Shown: positions 13,412-26,502 of the stretch, piece by piece | How positions within the stretch are numbered: the stretch's first letter is position 1 | Layout: every line of letters begins with the position of its first letter | Source: Sanderia malayensis | Taxonomy: Eukaryota; Cnidaria; Scyphozoa; Semaeostomeae; Pelagiidae | NCBI GenBank assembly: GCA_013076295.1 | Contig: RQOL01000906.1 | Location: 2,356,001 to 2,420,000, forward strand | Direction: 5' to 3' | Length of the DNA: 64,000 nt | Made by a program: the position numbers and the translations under genes | Notes under the pieces: model-generated | Databases searched by the model: none | Seen by the model: only the letters and a program-made list of their open reading frames with translations | What the model was told of the DNA's origin: nothing

Positions 13412-15343
13412 CTAAGGGAGACATTCATGAAGAGAATGTTTGCTTGCGATGCTCGTTTCAGTCAAATCGAAGCAATTCAAATCAAATTTGCCACATACTT
13501 CTTCCCATTTGCCAGTTAGTGGTGTAGGCTGCAAGCAATGGGTTTCAGGTTCGTCTCTTATTCCATATTGCAGATAGCTAGCTTCCAGAATTTTGGTTCT
13601 GCATAACGAAACGAATTTATTTTAGCAACTCCGTGTCAACAACCCGTACCCCAGCAAAGATATCCTCTTAATTATTCTAAGTAATCCCAGTAATGCATAA
13701 ACGTGGGTAAGGATCATATACATGTTACTATCCGCACCTGCTGATCTTGAATTTTAGCAAGAAAGAGAATTGTGTTGGATTGGATGTTTCTCTCATCTGT
13801 TTTGTGTATTTTGAAACATCGAATGCACTCTCGATCAACTCCTTAAGAATAGAAAATTATAAAGGCATCACATTTCTTATTTGAATTTTCAAGAATTTAT
13901 ATTTAAGATCAGACGTACTTATTTGTAGGTTTGATCTTGACCTACAAATAGAGCAGGTCTGATCGTGGTCTGATCGTGGTATGATCGATTTATAAAGTCT
14001 ATATTTGTTCGTAGATATGTATGTATGCTTACTGGGTTGTCAACTCCATGTTTTAGGAACAGTAAATTTCCAAGGCTATAAGCAACAAAATAATTTTTTC
14101 CAATGCATTTATAGTTTTGACTGACATGAGGATGACTGCCTACTGTCAAATTGACACCAAGCTTTTTTAGCTCCATGGCAACAGTTTTAACTCTGGATGG
14201 GGGCACAGAGATATATTCGAAGCCCCAATGCATCATGACAACAAGGTAGTCAACCTTTCTCTGAAACAAAAAACATGAAATAGTTTTTATTTCATATATA
14301 TGGAGTGAAATCCGTTGAACTTTAATTATTCGCTTGAAAGCTCTGTAACTTACCCTGAGTTGTTGAACTTCATTTGATACAATTTCTTTGTTATACCATG
14401 CCTGTTTAGTATGCACAAAATCGCGACCATATAAGCATCCTTCAGAATAGTAGCAGTAGGCTAGAAACCCAGCCTTGACACCATTGATCGTCTTTATAAC
14501 TGGGCTCTAACATGAGCGGAAAACATACATCGTATCGTGTTCATTTTCGAATAAACCTGTCTGTTTTGTTAATAATTAGTTACAAGCCACTTGCTGAGTT
14601 TTGTGACCAAATTACTAATTGTCAATCGTATACCTGTTTTTGCTTTCCTGCTTCCACCAACCCAATGTATTTTATTCCTGATTTGTTCAGCATTTTCAAT
14701 GTCGAATTGATTCCTTTCTCGCCATAATCTAAAGCATGATTATTGGCTAAGGAAACAATGTCTATTCCAGCATACTTCAGTCCTTCAACGCTTTTTGCCT
14801 TGCTCCAATGTTTGACCGATTTTTCTGGAAGGTATTTGTTTGGTGGAGGTGTTCTACCCGTCCATAGAACTGTCTCCAGGTTGACGATTGTTAAATCAGC
14901 ATCTTCTAAATATGGCTTGATTCGCTGAAATGGCCGCTTGTAATCACACGTCTTGTCTGCAAAATAGCCCACGACATCACCAAGACAAATATCTCCACCA
15001 AATACCAATGTTGCTTCGTTATTTTCCTGAAAAAAACTCGCTGACCTATCACTACTTTATTGCGTTGGCTTTCATGGATGGCTAAAATAGCCACCCGCTT
15101 TTGCAGGGCAGTTTGCGTACTGATTCCGTAGCAACGACCTGTTTTAATTTGGGCCACGATCAACCAGCCACTGTCTCTTCAAATGGTCTTTTATCACATA
15201 CAGAAATTATACATTGAATAGTTCACAATACTCTTATGTTAAGCCTCTACACTTACCGTTGCCTCGCAGGGGAATGTCTGGAGATCAATCAATAGGAGTA
15301 GCACTGAAAATTTAAACATAAGCCTGTTAAAATGTTTCAACAT
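13412..15343 (-). CDS. Secreted CapA-family protein (poly-gamma-glutamate-synthesis-type, metallophosphatase-like)
   Basis: Bacterial CapA/PgsA proteins act in poly-gamma-glutamate capsule formation and have a calcineurin-like fold; the animal role is unknown. Six minus-strand exons, 15343-15257, 15026-14634, 14506-14354, 14260-14033, 13841-13738 and 13598-13412, have matching phases and encode 383 residues, the usual CapA length. The first exon encodes a signal peptide with core FSVLLLLIDL. Family motifs follow: FGGDICLGD (about 38-46), SLANNHALDYG, INGVKAGFLAY, MMHWGFEY and VGSHPHV, whose Asp, Asn, His pattern fits the metal site. The last two exons encode a Cys-containing tail (CGKFDLNCFD). 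The gene has a eukaryotic intron structure and neighbours, so it is not contamination. Confidence 0.82.
13920..13990. repeat. Hairpin and short direct repeats in a CapA-gene intron
   Basis: ATTTGTAGGT and ACCTACAAAT form the arms of a short hairpin just after 13920. They are followed by repeated TGATCGTGGT units. The region lies in the intron between the fourth and fifth CapA exons. Confidence 0.5.
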
Positions 15344-16440
15344 GTTTGCTTTGCTTTACTCACTTCTTTGGGAGTCTAGAATTGCAATACCTAAATCACT
15401 GCAACAAAACAACAATCAATTGATCTTCCCAAGGGACATCGAAAAAGGGGCTTGCAGCTAAGAAGCGATGATGAAGAAGATATATCCACGATATATCCAC
15501 AACGGAGAACTCAGTAGTGCAAGAAAAAGATTAAAACATGTCTTCCAAAACCAACTGTCTTAGGTTTTTGGAAGAAAATATAACTTATGCTTAATGTCTC
15601 TCGTCTCTCTTCCAGCAATCTGCTATACATACACTATCAAATACAAAACATTACACTTTTATATCGGCCCAAGGTTGACACTTTTACACAAAGACTTACA
15701 AGTCTTGTCACATAAATCCAACTAATTCACAAAAATATCTGCAAGGCCAAATATGAATAAAAATTTAATGTTGAGCAGAATGACTTTCATAGGGTGGGCG
15801 GATCGACTTGATAAGGTGGGGCGGATTGGAGAGTGGGCAGATCGCAAGTGGGGGGGGGGACGACCTCATACCAATTACCAAGCCAAGCCTAGGCTAGAAG
15901 GCCTAGGCCTGTTGTAGAAATACTCAATAATAACTCTTGGTTCTGTCTTGCTTTCAATTACCAATCTGATTACTGAACTGTAGGATTTAACTTACTGTTT
16001 CACAAAAGACACGTTGCCGTGATTGAAGTTGATCACACTAGGGTGTGTGCCCGACTTGTCACAACATATGTCGCCAACTCTAATTATATTACCGACAAGA
16101 GTATATTCGTTACAAATAAATAGCCTTACGATTTACCTAAAAGAGCGCAACTGGCGTATTTGTATTTCATCGACATTTTCGAGCTATGTTTTTTTTGTCG
16201 TTTTGCTGAGTTGCGGTCCTTTGTAACTTGGTAACCCAAAGATGATTTTTCGAAGGAGATGTTTGATGTTTCAATTTTCATAAGCACTCCAGTTTATGAC
16301 ATGGTAAATCACCTTTCAATAACGATCACTGAACAAGCAAACGCAAATGTATTCACCACCTGGTTTTTGTTTGACATTTTTATTACACACAACTTGAACT
16401 GGCTACATCATTCACTGCTTCGCTAATCGCTTGTGCGCTA
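15344..16440. other. Gene-free region upstream of the CapA gene
   Basis: Presumed 5' flank and promoter of the minus-strand CapA gene. A G-rich patch at about 15795-15870 has several GTGGGCGGAT-like units. No supported exon was found on either strand. Confidence 0.4.
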
Positions 16441-16741
16441 CACCCATCTTTTTTATAAGAAACTATGCAACATTTTCGTACCATGGTTTCTTAGTTTCTT
16501 AGGGTTTCGTACCTAATTACGGCACGAAAGGTTTCTTAGCGAGTTTCTTAACATTGTTGAGATTTGTTACAAATCTGTGGGAATGAAGTACGCAAGTTGT
16601 TTTTGACATTTTTTCTCGTTAAAACAACATGGAAAGTTTCTTAACTTTTTCAGTCACACAAAATCTGCTACCAAAGTTTCTTAAGTTTTGAAAATTGAGG
16701 CCTATGGTTTCTCATAAAGGGTTTCTTATAAAAAATGGGTG
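16441..16741. mobile_element. MITE-like element, family 2, copy 1
   Basis: The left end CACCCATCTTTTTTATAAG at 16441 is matched by its near-complement at the right end (TTATAAAAAATGGGTG, ending 16741). The left flank is TA; the right flank is TC, probably a decayed TA. The interior is full of TTTCTTAG/CTAAGAAAC motifs. There is no coding capacity. A second copy lies at 18260-18441. Confidence 0.75.
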
Positions 16742-17434
16742 TCATTGGACAGCGGGCAAGAATATAAATAACACCTATTTCTATTCCATATTATTTTTAT
16801 TATTGGTTAACGAACACAACACATATCTACATTTTGTTTAATCGTTCCTTCTTTCTCTCCGTGTCCAAAACACTTCTTTTCTACTTCATCCATATTATTT
16901 CCAGTGTCATATGCAATGCACATGCATATCATGGTATGGCACACATTGAGTGAGCTTCAATTCCCCCCTCACTGTCTTTATCATTGTTTGAGTTGAAATT
17001 ATGATTCATTTGCAGTTTGATGTGTCCAGTTAGTACTGCCAGGGGTAAGTTAGCTGAGGGGTACTGGCCAAATACATGCAAATCGATATCACCGATGGTA
17101 AAAGTTTATTCAAACTCAAGCAATTCGGGCTGATATACTCAACGCCCAATTTATTGAGATAACATTAACATTTATTAGATCTTTTGAAACAGGCCATAAA
17201 ATTGCGAAAATCACAATTTAATGTTTCTTGCTTTTCGTGTGAACATCAGCTGATTGCGTGACGTCAGTCATGAGTCCGCTCTGCTTTTTCCATGGTGTCC
17301 ATGGCCTGGCGTGGCACTCCACACCGCACGCAGTTATTTGCATGTTGGAAGTTATATGTATTTGTTTTTGATTTGCTGCAATATCAAGCGGTTAAAATAA
17401 TTATCTGAAACAATAGCTAATAGAGTATAGTGAA
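16742..17434. other. Gene-free upstream region of the first SLC36-like gene
   Basis: AT-rich, with no supported exon. The promoter and 5' UTR of the gene starting at 17435 should lie here. A TGACGTCA element at about 17260 is a consensus CRE/ATF site, but its use is unproven. Confidence 0.35.
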
Positions 17435-20400
17435 ATGGCGGCAGGCACGGAGAAATCTCCTCTCATTCACGAAGACGAGAGTATAAATCAAACGTATTCT
17501 ATATCGGATTCAGAAGTTATTTCAGAAAGCGAGTTTCTTGATGCTCAACAAGATGATAAAGATGATAGATTGGAGTAAGTTTGAAGTTTAAATGTTTTGA
17601 ATAGCTCGGTTAATTTATATATACAACTGTATATTTTTATAGCACTGTGCCGAATGTGTGCTTTACATCCCAACCTAACTATTTGTGCTGAAGCTACCAA
17701 AGTCGATTTCTTTTAATTTGGGCCTAAGTATAAATAAAGAACTGTAGGCCGGTCTTGTGCGTTTCTTCACTAAGTATTATTGTCTGTATACAAGAGGCTT
17801 GTATTATTCATAAGTCATTAATAAATAATTCGAATTTACCATGAATTCATCTATACGCATTGTGTAAATATATATTATTAATGAAAAATAGCTTATGTGA
17901 TTGATTTGGTATAAATGTAAACTAAATCAATTCAACTTTTGTAGTTTCCTTTTGGGTATTTGTTTTAGAAATTGGCAGGTAGCTGTCAACCTCATCAAAG
18001 GAAGCATCGGGACAGGCATTCTCGGATTGCCACTTGCCATGAAACATGCGGGAATTGTGGTAAGTGACTGCTGCCGAACCCCCAAAACCCCGTTACTTAA
18101 AGGGGCCTGTACTTTCGGCACCCTTTACGCGCTTTTCATCATTGGCATGGCAGGAATTTTCACGGACCCACAAAAATGGCGGCGAACTAATTTGTGGCAA
18201 GATTTCCCAGCATGATGTGTCAAATCGTCAGACAAACACACATCGACTCTCGGGTTGTACACGCAATTTTTTTATAAGAAACCGTAGGGCCGTATTTTCA
18301 ATATTTAAGGACAATGAATGAAGGAAAATTAGGTTTTGGTGTTAAGAAACAAGTTAAGAAACTTTTCGTACCATAAGTAGGGTGAAAGCTAAGAAACTCT
18401 GGTACGAGAATTTTGCATAGTTTCTTATAAAAAAATGGGTGTATGTATAGACGGCTTTCATGGATGATACACAAAGTTAATCATTGGTTGCAATCGCGGT
18501 CGCATACCTGAAGGTCGCGGGCTCGAATCCCGCACCAGCCACATAGCCTGGTCTCGTCAATATGTTGGGGTGGGATACCAGTTTGTTGTCGCTGGAAGTG
18601 GGAGCCCAACTTTCGGGCAAACAAAACCTTCGGATTTCAGTGGCTCCGCCTAAGTCGGGTAATGCCACACCCCATCAAAAGTGACTGAATTATATGAAAT
18701 AAATAATAAGAAATGTATCATTGTTTTCAATGTTCTTTTACGTAGCTAAATATCTCATGGTTTGTCTTTGTTCTCGCTGGTTATATTTGAGTCATGATGC
18801 TTATAAACTTTGTCGTCTAATTGGCGCGCATACACTATAAGATAATCGTTTCCGTTTTTAGCGTTTCTAAATTGAGAATATCTAATTCATTATCTACAGT
18901 GTAACCAGGCATTTAAGCCTGTGGCCGCATCTCCGAAAATCTATTTTTGTCATGCGTGGCCACGTTATCCTCTCCTTCGCAACCCTATCCTTACGAATTC
19001 ATGTTACTTAAGCCAAATGGCGCACCTTCTGTTCCAAGATCACCGTTTGCCATAGAGTCATTATGCTGATAGCCAGGAGGACACGTTGTATCAAGCCTTT
19101 ATGCACATGATTTATTACTGTGTATTTCAGGCTGGACCAGTAACTCTTGGTATCATGGGATTGTTTAGCTTACACAATATGCACTTACTTGTTATTTGCA
19201 GTCAAGCTATGGCAAAGAAGTATGTTTCCTCTCGATTTTTATCCAAATGATATCCCGAGTTCAGTTTATTCACATGTAACTTACTCCGACTTCTCTTTGA
19301 TACCATGTAACGTAAATATCCCATCAAATTCATTAAAAGCTAATGTAATTTGGTTGGCATTTTTAAAGGGACCATGTTTCGAAACGTATGGACTATGGAG
19401 AGCTAACAAGAACTGTTTTTTCTCACTATGGCGGCAAATGGAAAACCTTTATGAGGTAATTTATTCTTGAGAATTCCTGAAAGCACAGTATTTGATATCT
19501 GATTCTTATCTTATTATTAATTATTTTTTTTTAACATTTGTCACAGTCGATTGGTGAACTTTTTTCTTTGCTTGGTCCAGTTTGGTTTCTGTTGCGTTTA
19601 CATTCTTTTTGTGGCTGACAACCTTTATACGGTGAGATCATCATCATTATCAATACCATTATAGTACTTTTTCTTGTAACTTGTAATGTCTCCATTACAA
19701 TTTACCAAAATTGAAACCAATAAAGGTGCATATATTTCAAACATCACACCAACCAGAGACCTATATGCCTATTAAAATATCTTATCATTGAGAAATATCC
19801 ACTCTAATTATCCTGCTTCTTTATTCCAACAGATAACCAATCATACTCTGTCAATTAGGCTCTGGGCTACAATTAGTCTACCAGCCTTCTTGATTCTGAG
19901 TTATTTTGATCACCTGACATTTATTTCCTACATTTCATTCGGCTCAAATTTTCTTTCACTGTTTGGTTTGGCTGGAGTTCTTGCTGATGTGATCCCATTA
20001 GCCCAAAGTCCTACTTCACTTCCAGCGTTCAACTCAATCTCCACATTTGCTCTGTTTTTTGGTCAAGCAGTGTTTGCCTTTGAAGGCATCGGAGTGGTAA
20101 GCATGCTCGATTTCATTTATTGTATCAAGATGCAGCCCCTCTGCTTAAGTGACAATTATATGAATATGGTCTATCTGACGAGTGCATTAAACACAGAGTC
20201 ACAGAGAATCTGTCATTTCTTTCTGTGCTTCTACTATAACACTCTGTACGTGAGCCAGGCATTTTATAACATTGTCACAATGGGGGATTAACCCCCATGG
20301 ACCCCAGTCTGGCTACCGTTGTAAAGAGAAAATTCTACTCGGTTATGAGCCAATTTGGGGCCCTTTCACCTGTTTTCCCCTTCAGTGAAAACCCTTTAAA

Positions 20401-22001
20401 AATGTCATGACATTGAGCACTTTGTGTCGATGTAGACAGTCCCCTTTTTATGACAAATATGAAAGCATATACATGTATCTCTTACTTTACTAGATTTTGC
20501 CAGTTGAGAAGAAGGCAAAGAAGCAGAAAGATTTTGTTTGGGTGATGTACGCTAGTATTGGTTTTGTTATCATGCTGTATCTCCTTGTCGGCATGTTTGG
20601 CTATCTTGCTTATCCGGACAAAATTCAAGGAAGTGTCACATTGAATCTCACCGAAACACCGTAAGTCTCACATGTATAAACAGTAATGTTCTAATTAAGC
20701 GCCAGGGCGTTTATTGAATTTTGTATGTTTTAGACGGGGCGTTGAAAAGCAAGGGGGCGTTTGTTTAAGTTTCATGCTATAGGCCCCTGTAACTTTCGAT
20801 TTTTGACGAATTTATACACATTAACTTGCAGTGCTGAAGGATTGAGGAAAACGCTTCCAGTTTGAGTTCGAGTATTCGAGATCAGGGGCTCAATCCTACG
20901 CTATGCAAACGCAATTCGAGTTAACCAATGCTCGAATTTTCAAGGGTTATCGGACTGTAATTTCCTTTCTTTTATTTTAGTTTCCATATATCACTACAAG
21001 CCACTTACGCTGCTGCTATTTACTTTACCTACTTCATTCAGTTCTACGTGCCAATGACGATTCTTGTTCCCCAAGTTACATCCAAGTTCCTTGGCCCGCA
21101 CAAGAAGATCATTGATATATTTTTCAGAACTGCCTGTGTTGTTGTGACTTGTGAGTATTATGATCTCCTCTGTATGCTGTTTTCATTGTTATTTGGACTG
21201 GCCCGCACACCCCAACTTTTGCTCGAAAATACCCAGCGATTTGGATACGTAACGAAGCCCCCTGCCCCCAGTCCCGTGAGTTCCCCTTCGCAATGAAATA
21301 ATGATCTCTTGAGCTGCCTTGGAGCACTCGCTATTGATGTAACAAACTAGCTATCTACTATGTATAGATACAGTTGTGGGCAAATGTCTTTGGGATACGA
21401 ACAAGGCTATTCACAAACGTCATCTTTTTGGAGCTTTATTCGACCCCCACTCCCCCTCAAACAATGTTGTTCTCTCAATCAGACCGTTGCAATCACCATG
21501 CGAACGGCATTTAGTTGATATCGTATCGTATAAAGCTGTCTCTAGAGACAACATTGTTTGCGGGGGGGATAAAGGATACTTCTAAAGTTTCTGGTTTGCG
21601 AAAGTCGCAAGTGTCTCGGGACTTTGTGACCAGCTTTTATCAACGCGTTCAGTTTCTTTTTGTTGATGTTTACCTTTGATTTCCCAGACGGCGTTGCAAT
21701 TGGTGTACCACAACTCGGTAACAGTATAGCATTGGTTGGATCGCTTGCTGGATCGGCAGTCCTTCTCGTCTTTCCTGCTCTGCTACACATTCTTGTTGTC
21801 TGGGAAGACCGCTTTAGATGGCAGACCACACTCAACATTGCCAAGGATATTTTCATAATCTTTATAGGCATTCTGGGAGCCATAATCGGAAGCTACGAAG
21901 CAATTCGAGCGATTTCAAATTCGTATGAAATATCTCCCACAAAGCGCAAGCCGAACAGTTTGGATTCATCTTTTTTAACTAATAATTCTTTTCCTTTTTA
22001 A
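17435..22001 (+). CDS. SLC36 (PAT)-type proton-coupled amino-acid transporter, copy A
   Basis: Multi-pass transporter of the AAAP superfamily that moves small amino acids with protons at the plasma or lysosomal membrane. Nine exons: 17435-17574, 17969-18059, 19131-19219, 19369-19455, 19547-19631, 19833-20096, 20494-20660, 20981-21150, 21688-22001. Phases match and give 468 residues. The cytosolic N-terminus (MAAGTEKSPLIHEDES) precedes the hallmark first membrane segment [20 protein letters not shown]. Further signatures are LLVICSQAM, GFCCVYILFVADN, FEGIGV and GVPQLGNSIALVGSLAGS. About eleven hydrophobic segments are seen. A MITE and a SINE sit in the intron between exons 2 and 3. The closest named group is SLC36A1-4; the substrate is not predictable. 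Confidence 0.85.
18260..18441. mobile_element. MITE-like element, family 2, copy 2
   Basis: The ends CACGCAATTTTTTTATAAG and TTATAAAAAAATGGGTG are inverted copies flanked by TA on both sides (18258-18259 and 18442-18443). The interior contains the same TAAGAAACT motifs as the copy at 16441. It lies in intron 2 of the first SLC36-like gene. Confidence 0.75.
18449..18715 (+). mobile_element. tRNA-derived SINE
   Basis: A pol III B-box-like segment GCGGGCTCGAATCCCGCACC (about 18517-18536) forms a T-arm-like stem. It is followed by a non-tRNA body and an AT-rich end (GAAATAAATAATAAG). The upstream part (GGTTGCAATCGCGGTCGCAT) could be a worn A-box half. The complementary strand reads AGAGFEPATFRYATAIA, a phrase seen in many false proteins predicted from tRNA-like SINEs. 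It lies in intron 2 of the SLC36-like gene, next to the MITE. Confidence 0.7.
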
Positions 22002-22444
22002 TTCCCCATTGCCATAAATAGCCAAATTGTGTATGTTTCCGAAATTTGATTTTATAATGGTAATATTTTACTTTCCTGATTGTTTCAGCTGGTTAAGTTT
22101 TAATCCATTATTAAATATTTTCGTATGGCCTCTTTTGGCATTTTGGTATAAATGCTGTATTGTTTTGATATTATTCATCTGCTACACATGCTGTCGTTGC
22201 CGAAATTCTGTTTTTGCAATGTATTTGGTTAAGGTCCATGCACCGATTCAATCGGACCACCAGTTTGTTATGTGACCTGTTGATCTTGCCTCATCCGTGC
22301 AAAATGGCGGTTGCAGCTTGAACTGGCTGATAGGATACATTACATTTTCTCGATTCCTTTACACGCATTTACCGTTATTGTTTTGCTTTTAGTGACACTG
22401 CTGGCACTGCATATTTGTATACTTTTCGAGGCACGCCACAAAGC

Positions 22445-25400
22445 ATGGATCGCAAAGACAAAGATGTCGATGGTGTTGGCTCGCCAACGCTTTTGGAAGG
22501 AGATATTATTCCGTTTTTCGGGTATGAGTATGAATTCTTATTCCTTTCATCCCTTCGCACTCATTCGAAACTGCTGAAGATTACCCTAATTACCTTATTA
22601 TCTTAAACTTGATAGCTATACCAACGTCCTTTTCCCTTACAATTTTATTTTCCCAGATCTCTGCAAATGCAACTAACTTCAGTCTATCTATTCTCGTATA
22701 GATCTTTACAGGATGCACCGCAGGAGTTCTGCAGTAGCTCGGGACTTTTCCACTCTGCAGAATATTTCTAATAATTTAACTAGTGCTTATGACTTGATCA
22801 TTCTAATTTATTTGTTGTTAATTAAGCAACGTATTTTGCAGAACATCACAAGATTCGAGCAGCGGAAGCAGTGAAATATCAATCAGCAAACTTCAAAATT
22901 CCTTCATGTTAGAGTAAGTTTGCATTGAAATGCTAATGCCATCATGTATTTTCCATCGTATTGTCCCAATGCATTTGCGTAGCTTAACTCGTGATCGCAT
23001 ATTTATATTTTGATGTGATTTGTTGCAGAAATTGGCAAACTTCCATGCATATATTAAAAGGCAACATTGGGACAGGAATATTGGGCCTACCCGCTGCCGT
23101 GAAACGTTCAGGACTCGTTGTAAGAATCTTATTTTTTTCATTTCCAAATCTCTATTTTCACACTTGTCCCTATGTGCAGGAATTAAATGATATTAAGATT
23201 CAGAATCTATACTGGCGCTAAACAAACGAACTATGTTTTCCTATTGTTTTCTGCACAAACGAATGATAACTTATTACATGCATCACTGGCAATGTACCAG
23301 CATATTGTATTTGTTATATCCCTGTATCTTTCACCGTAATGTTTATCTTGATATATATTATAATAATATTTTCTGCATGCCCAACATCGCATTCGAGCGC
23401 AAACGCCTTATTGTTTGTTCTTGTCTCTTCAGGTCTAATTGTTGTTATTGTTTGTAAAGGTTGGTCCAATTTGCCTCGCCTTGCTTGCCGTGGTTGCTGT
23501 ACATTCAATGCATCTGTTAGTTATCTGCAGTCATGCTGTTTGCAGAAGGTAAACCGTAGTGGAGTCGATCTAAGCCTTCTTTTACTGGTAACTAAAATCT
23601 CCCTCCAAAAGAAGACAATTCAGATCACAGTAATGAATATTCGACTCACCACACAATTTTCTTCTTTGCACCATGCAGATTGCACAACCGTTTCTGCAGG
23701 GAGCAGAGAAGCGAAAATACGCAGTAGCTGACATACGATCTAATCAATTTTGGATACTCACTCGCTCCCCCTTTTCCATAAAATAATTTTTGTTTTTGCA
23801 TTCATCTCAGGTCGAAAATGGACGCTTGTGATTACGGAGAAGTTGCCGAAGAAGTATTCTCGTCTGTGTTTGGGTCCAGACAAGGGACCAGGGCAAGGTA
23901 TGCTGACATCACATTTTAAAAATTATACAATTCTCAAACCCAGTGCATAACTGGTCTTCAGTAGTTGAGATATACTGCTACACTTTAACCTATATCGTCT
24001 TGTATTGTACACTTCATTTCGACACTCGAAAGTAGGGTATGCAGTGAAGAAGGGGAGACTAGTAAAGAAAGTAAGGTATGCATTATATGCGTTCTGTTTC
24101 AATGAATGGGTGAAGTGAAGGATTATTTACTTGATTTCAGATGCATTTTGGATTCTTTCATCTGCATGACACAAATTGGATTCTGTTGCGTGTACTTTGT
24201 ATTTGTCGCTGAAAATCTACACCAGGTATCAGTATTTTATTTTATTGAATAAAGCATTTTTAAATACTCCAATCTGTCATGTGGATATCCACAGCAGGCA
24301 AGCATAATTCGAAATCATCTGCTCTCTGCTAAAATTCACATGTTTTTTTTGTTTGCTAAGTTTTGTTTGTGACTCGCATAAGAGCATGCAGTAGTTGAAA
24401 ACTGCAACTATGGAGCCATTCAAGAAGTCTTGTCTTTAGTAGATCCCTTTATTCTGGGATTGTTATGTTGAGATTCGAACGTAAATGAAATTTATTTTTC
24501 TTGCAGCTGTTTGGTTTGATCGATGTTCGATACTGGACTCTGCTATGTTTTTTGCCAGTTTTGATGTTTGCTATGATAAGAGAACTGCAAACGATATCTT
24601 ATCTATCAGCCGCTGCTAATGTTTTGAGCATGATCGGTCTATTGGGAACGTACCAGTATTTGTTTTTTCATCTCAAGAATCCGAACGACTTTCCTTCTCA
24701 CGGAACGGCGAAAGATTTTCCACTCTTCTTTGGGATAGCCATTTTTGCCTACGAAGGGATTGGAATTGTAAGTTGTAAGCAGTGCACTGTTAACCCTGGT
24801 TACCTCGAACTTTTAGTTGTAATATAAATTTTTTGGCATTTAATTGAGCTCAAACATGAAACATAGATGTAGTAAGTCAACGTCAAGGGAGCTAGAAAGT
24901 GATTCGATGTTTTGTGGGGGTTAAAATGCAACAAAAGTTGGCTTATCGAGGCTTAACTGTATTTTGAATGAATTATCAAAGCTGCCCACAAACTTTTAAA
25001 TTGAGGTAGTTCCTACGAGATTGATCGAAGAAGAATTTAGCTGTTCCTAAAGCAATGATTTTTTCTACAACCTTGGAGGATAGATTGAGTCTTGCTGGTG
25101 CAATAGCCTTTTTTATTGCGTTTGAAAGAGAGCACCGATTCTTTGTCATAAATCGAAATGCCTTATAATACCTGCCCTTTTCAGGTTCTTCCCGTTGAGA
25201 ATAAGATGAAGAAACCTCAGGATTTTTTCTGGGTACTCGACCTGAGCATGGGTTTCGTGGCAATGTTGTATATATCGATGGGTTTCTTTGGTTACTTAAC
25301 ATTTGGAGCTGACATTAAAGGAAGTGTAACCCTCAATCTACCACAGCTACCGTGAGTATTAACAAATACGCGTTTGATTTCTACGAGGCATTACATTCGA

Positions 25401-26502
25401 TCGAATCTCGATATACCGATATACTGAGGGCTCTAAGAAATGTCTTCAAAAGACTGGGGTTGCGAGTTGTCAACGCTCAAGCGTGGAGTACACAGAGGCA
25501 CGTCAAATACAGTGGGCTTTGTTCTTCAACAAGTTTAAGAGATTCTACTCGAACGATAGTTGATTACCAAAGCTCAATGTTTTGTTTTTGTATCGTTAGA
25601 CATCATTGAATGGCCTCTTTTTGATGTGTCCTCTTTCTGTTTTATTCAAGGTTTTATGTGATAGTTAAAGCGTCGTACACAATGGCCATATTCTTCACCT
25701 ATTTCATACAGTTCTACGTGCCGATGCAGATCATGGTACCTCCTTTGCAAAAGGGCAGCGAGAAGTGCAAACTCGGTATTGACATTTTCATGAGAACGGC
25801 AATGGTCACGTTAACATGTAAGTCCACATATGTATCCCTCACGATAGTTCTTGATAAGACAGTATCGTAATTTGATTGACGTAACTACGTACTGCTAACT
25901 CATTGTACAGTGGAGCTCTTTTGTGGCAAGCACCTTGAAGGGGACCATACCATACTTTGTAATATCAGTATCTCATTAAATCAAGGGTAAATTCTACTAT
26001 GTGGCAAATGCAGTACAATATAGAACCAGATGATAAGCTCGTAGCATGCTTTAGGTGCTGCTTTTGGCAAAATACCTTGCTTGTTAGTTACGAATCCCTA
26101 TTGATTATGCCCCCTCCCCAATTTGATAAAGAAGTTGTTTGATATACCACGCATTCCTATTTTTCTCAAGGTGCAATGGCAATTACAATTCCTCAGCTGG
26201 ACAACTTCATTGCATTAGTAGGAGCAATTTCAAGTTCATCGATAGCTTTAGTATTCCCCCCAATACTACACTTGTTCTGTTTTTGGCATCACGGCATATC
26301 GAAAATAGAGATTGTCAAAGACATTGCGATAGCACTGCTCGGAGTGGTCGGTTCCATTCTCGGCACTATCCTATCAATTTCGGCAATTATTGAAGGCTTT
26401 CACAAAGAACATCACGTTAAGCCCGTTAAGGCGAAAGAATCAGGTGAATTCTTTACTATCTTACTCGCTGCTTTTAACTCTACCAATCCAGTGTGGTGGT
26501 AA
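22445..26502 (+). CDS. SLC36 (PAT)-type proton-coupled amino-acid transporter, copy B
   Basis: Tandem paralogue of the gene at 17435, 443 bp downstream in the same direction. Ten exons: 22445-22521, 22842-22913, 23029-23119, 23460-23548, 23811-23897, 24141-24225, 24507-24767, 25185-25351, 25651-25817, 26171-26502. They encode 475 residues. Hallmarks are [60 protein letters not shown] and [18 protein letters not shown]. From the NWQ exon on, every intron phase equals that of copy A (2,0,2,2,0,0,2,1). This copy has one extra N-terminal intron splitting a Ser-rich cytosolic leader. The start ATG at 22445 is the first Met of the frame. Confidence 0.85.

Noticed and set aside
18449..18715. tRNA gene suggested by the B-box-like GGCTCGAATCC
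   Set aside because: No complete cloverleaf or acceptor stem can be built; the tail and AT-rich end fit a tRNA-derived SINE. The minus-strand frame with AGAGFEPATF is a SINE artefact, not a protein.
22893..26500. Other short frames on both strands within the SLC36-like introns
   Set aside because: None carries a splice-supported or recognisable segment beyond the transporter exons already joined.
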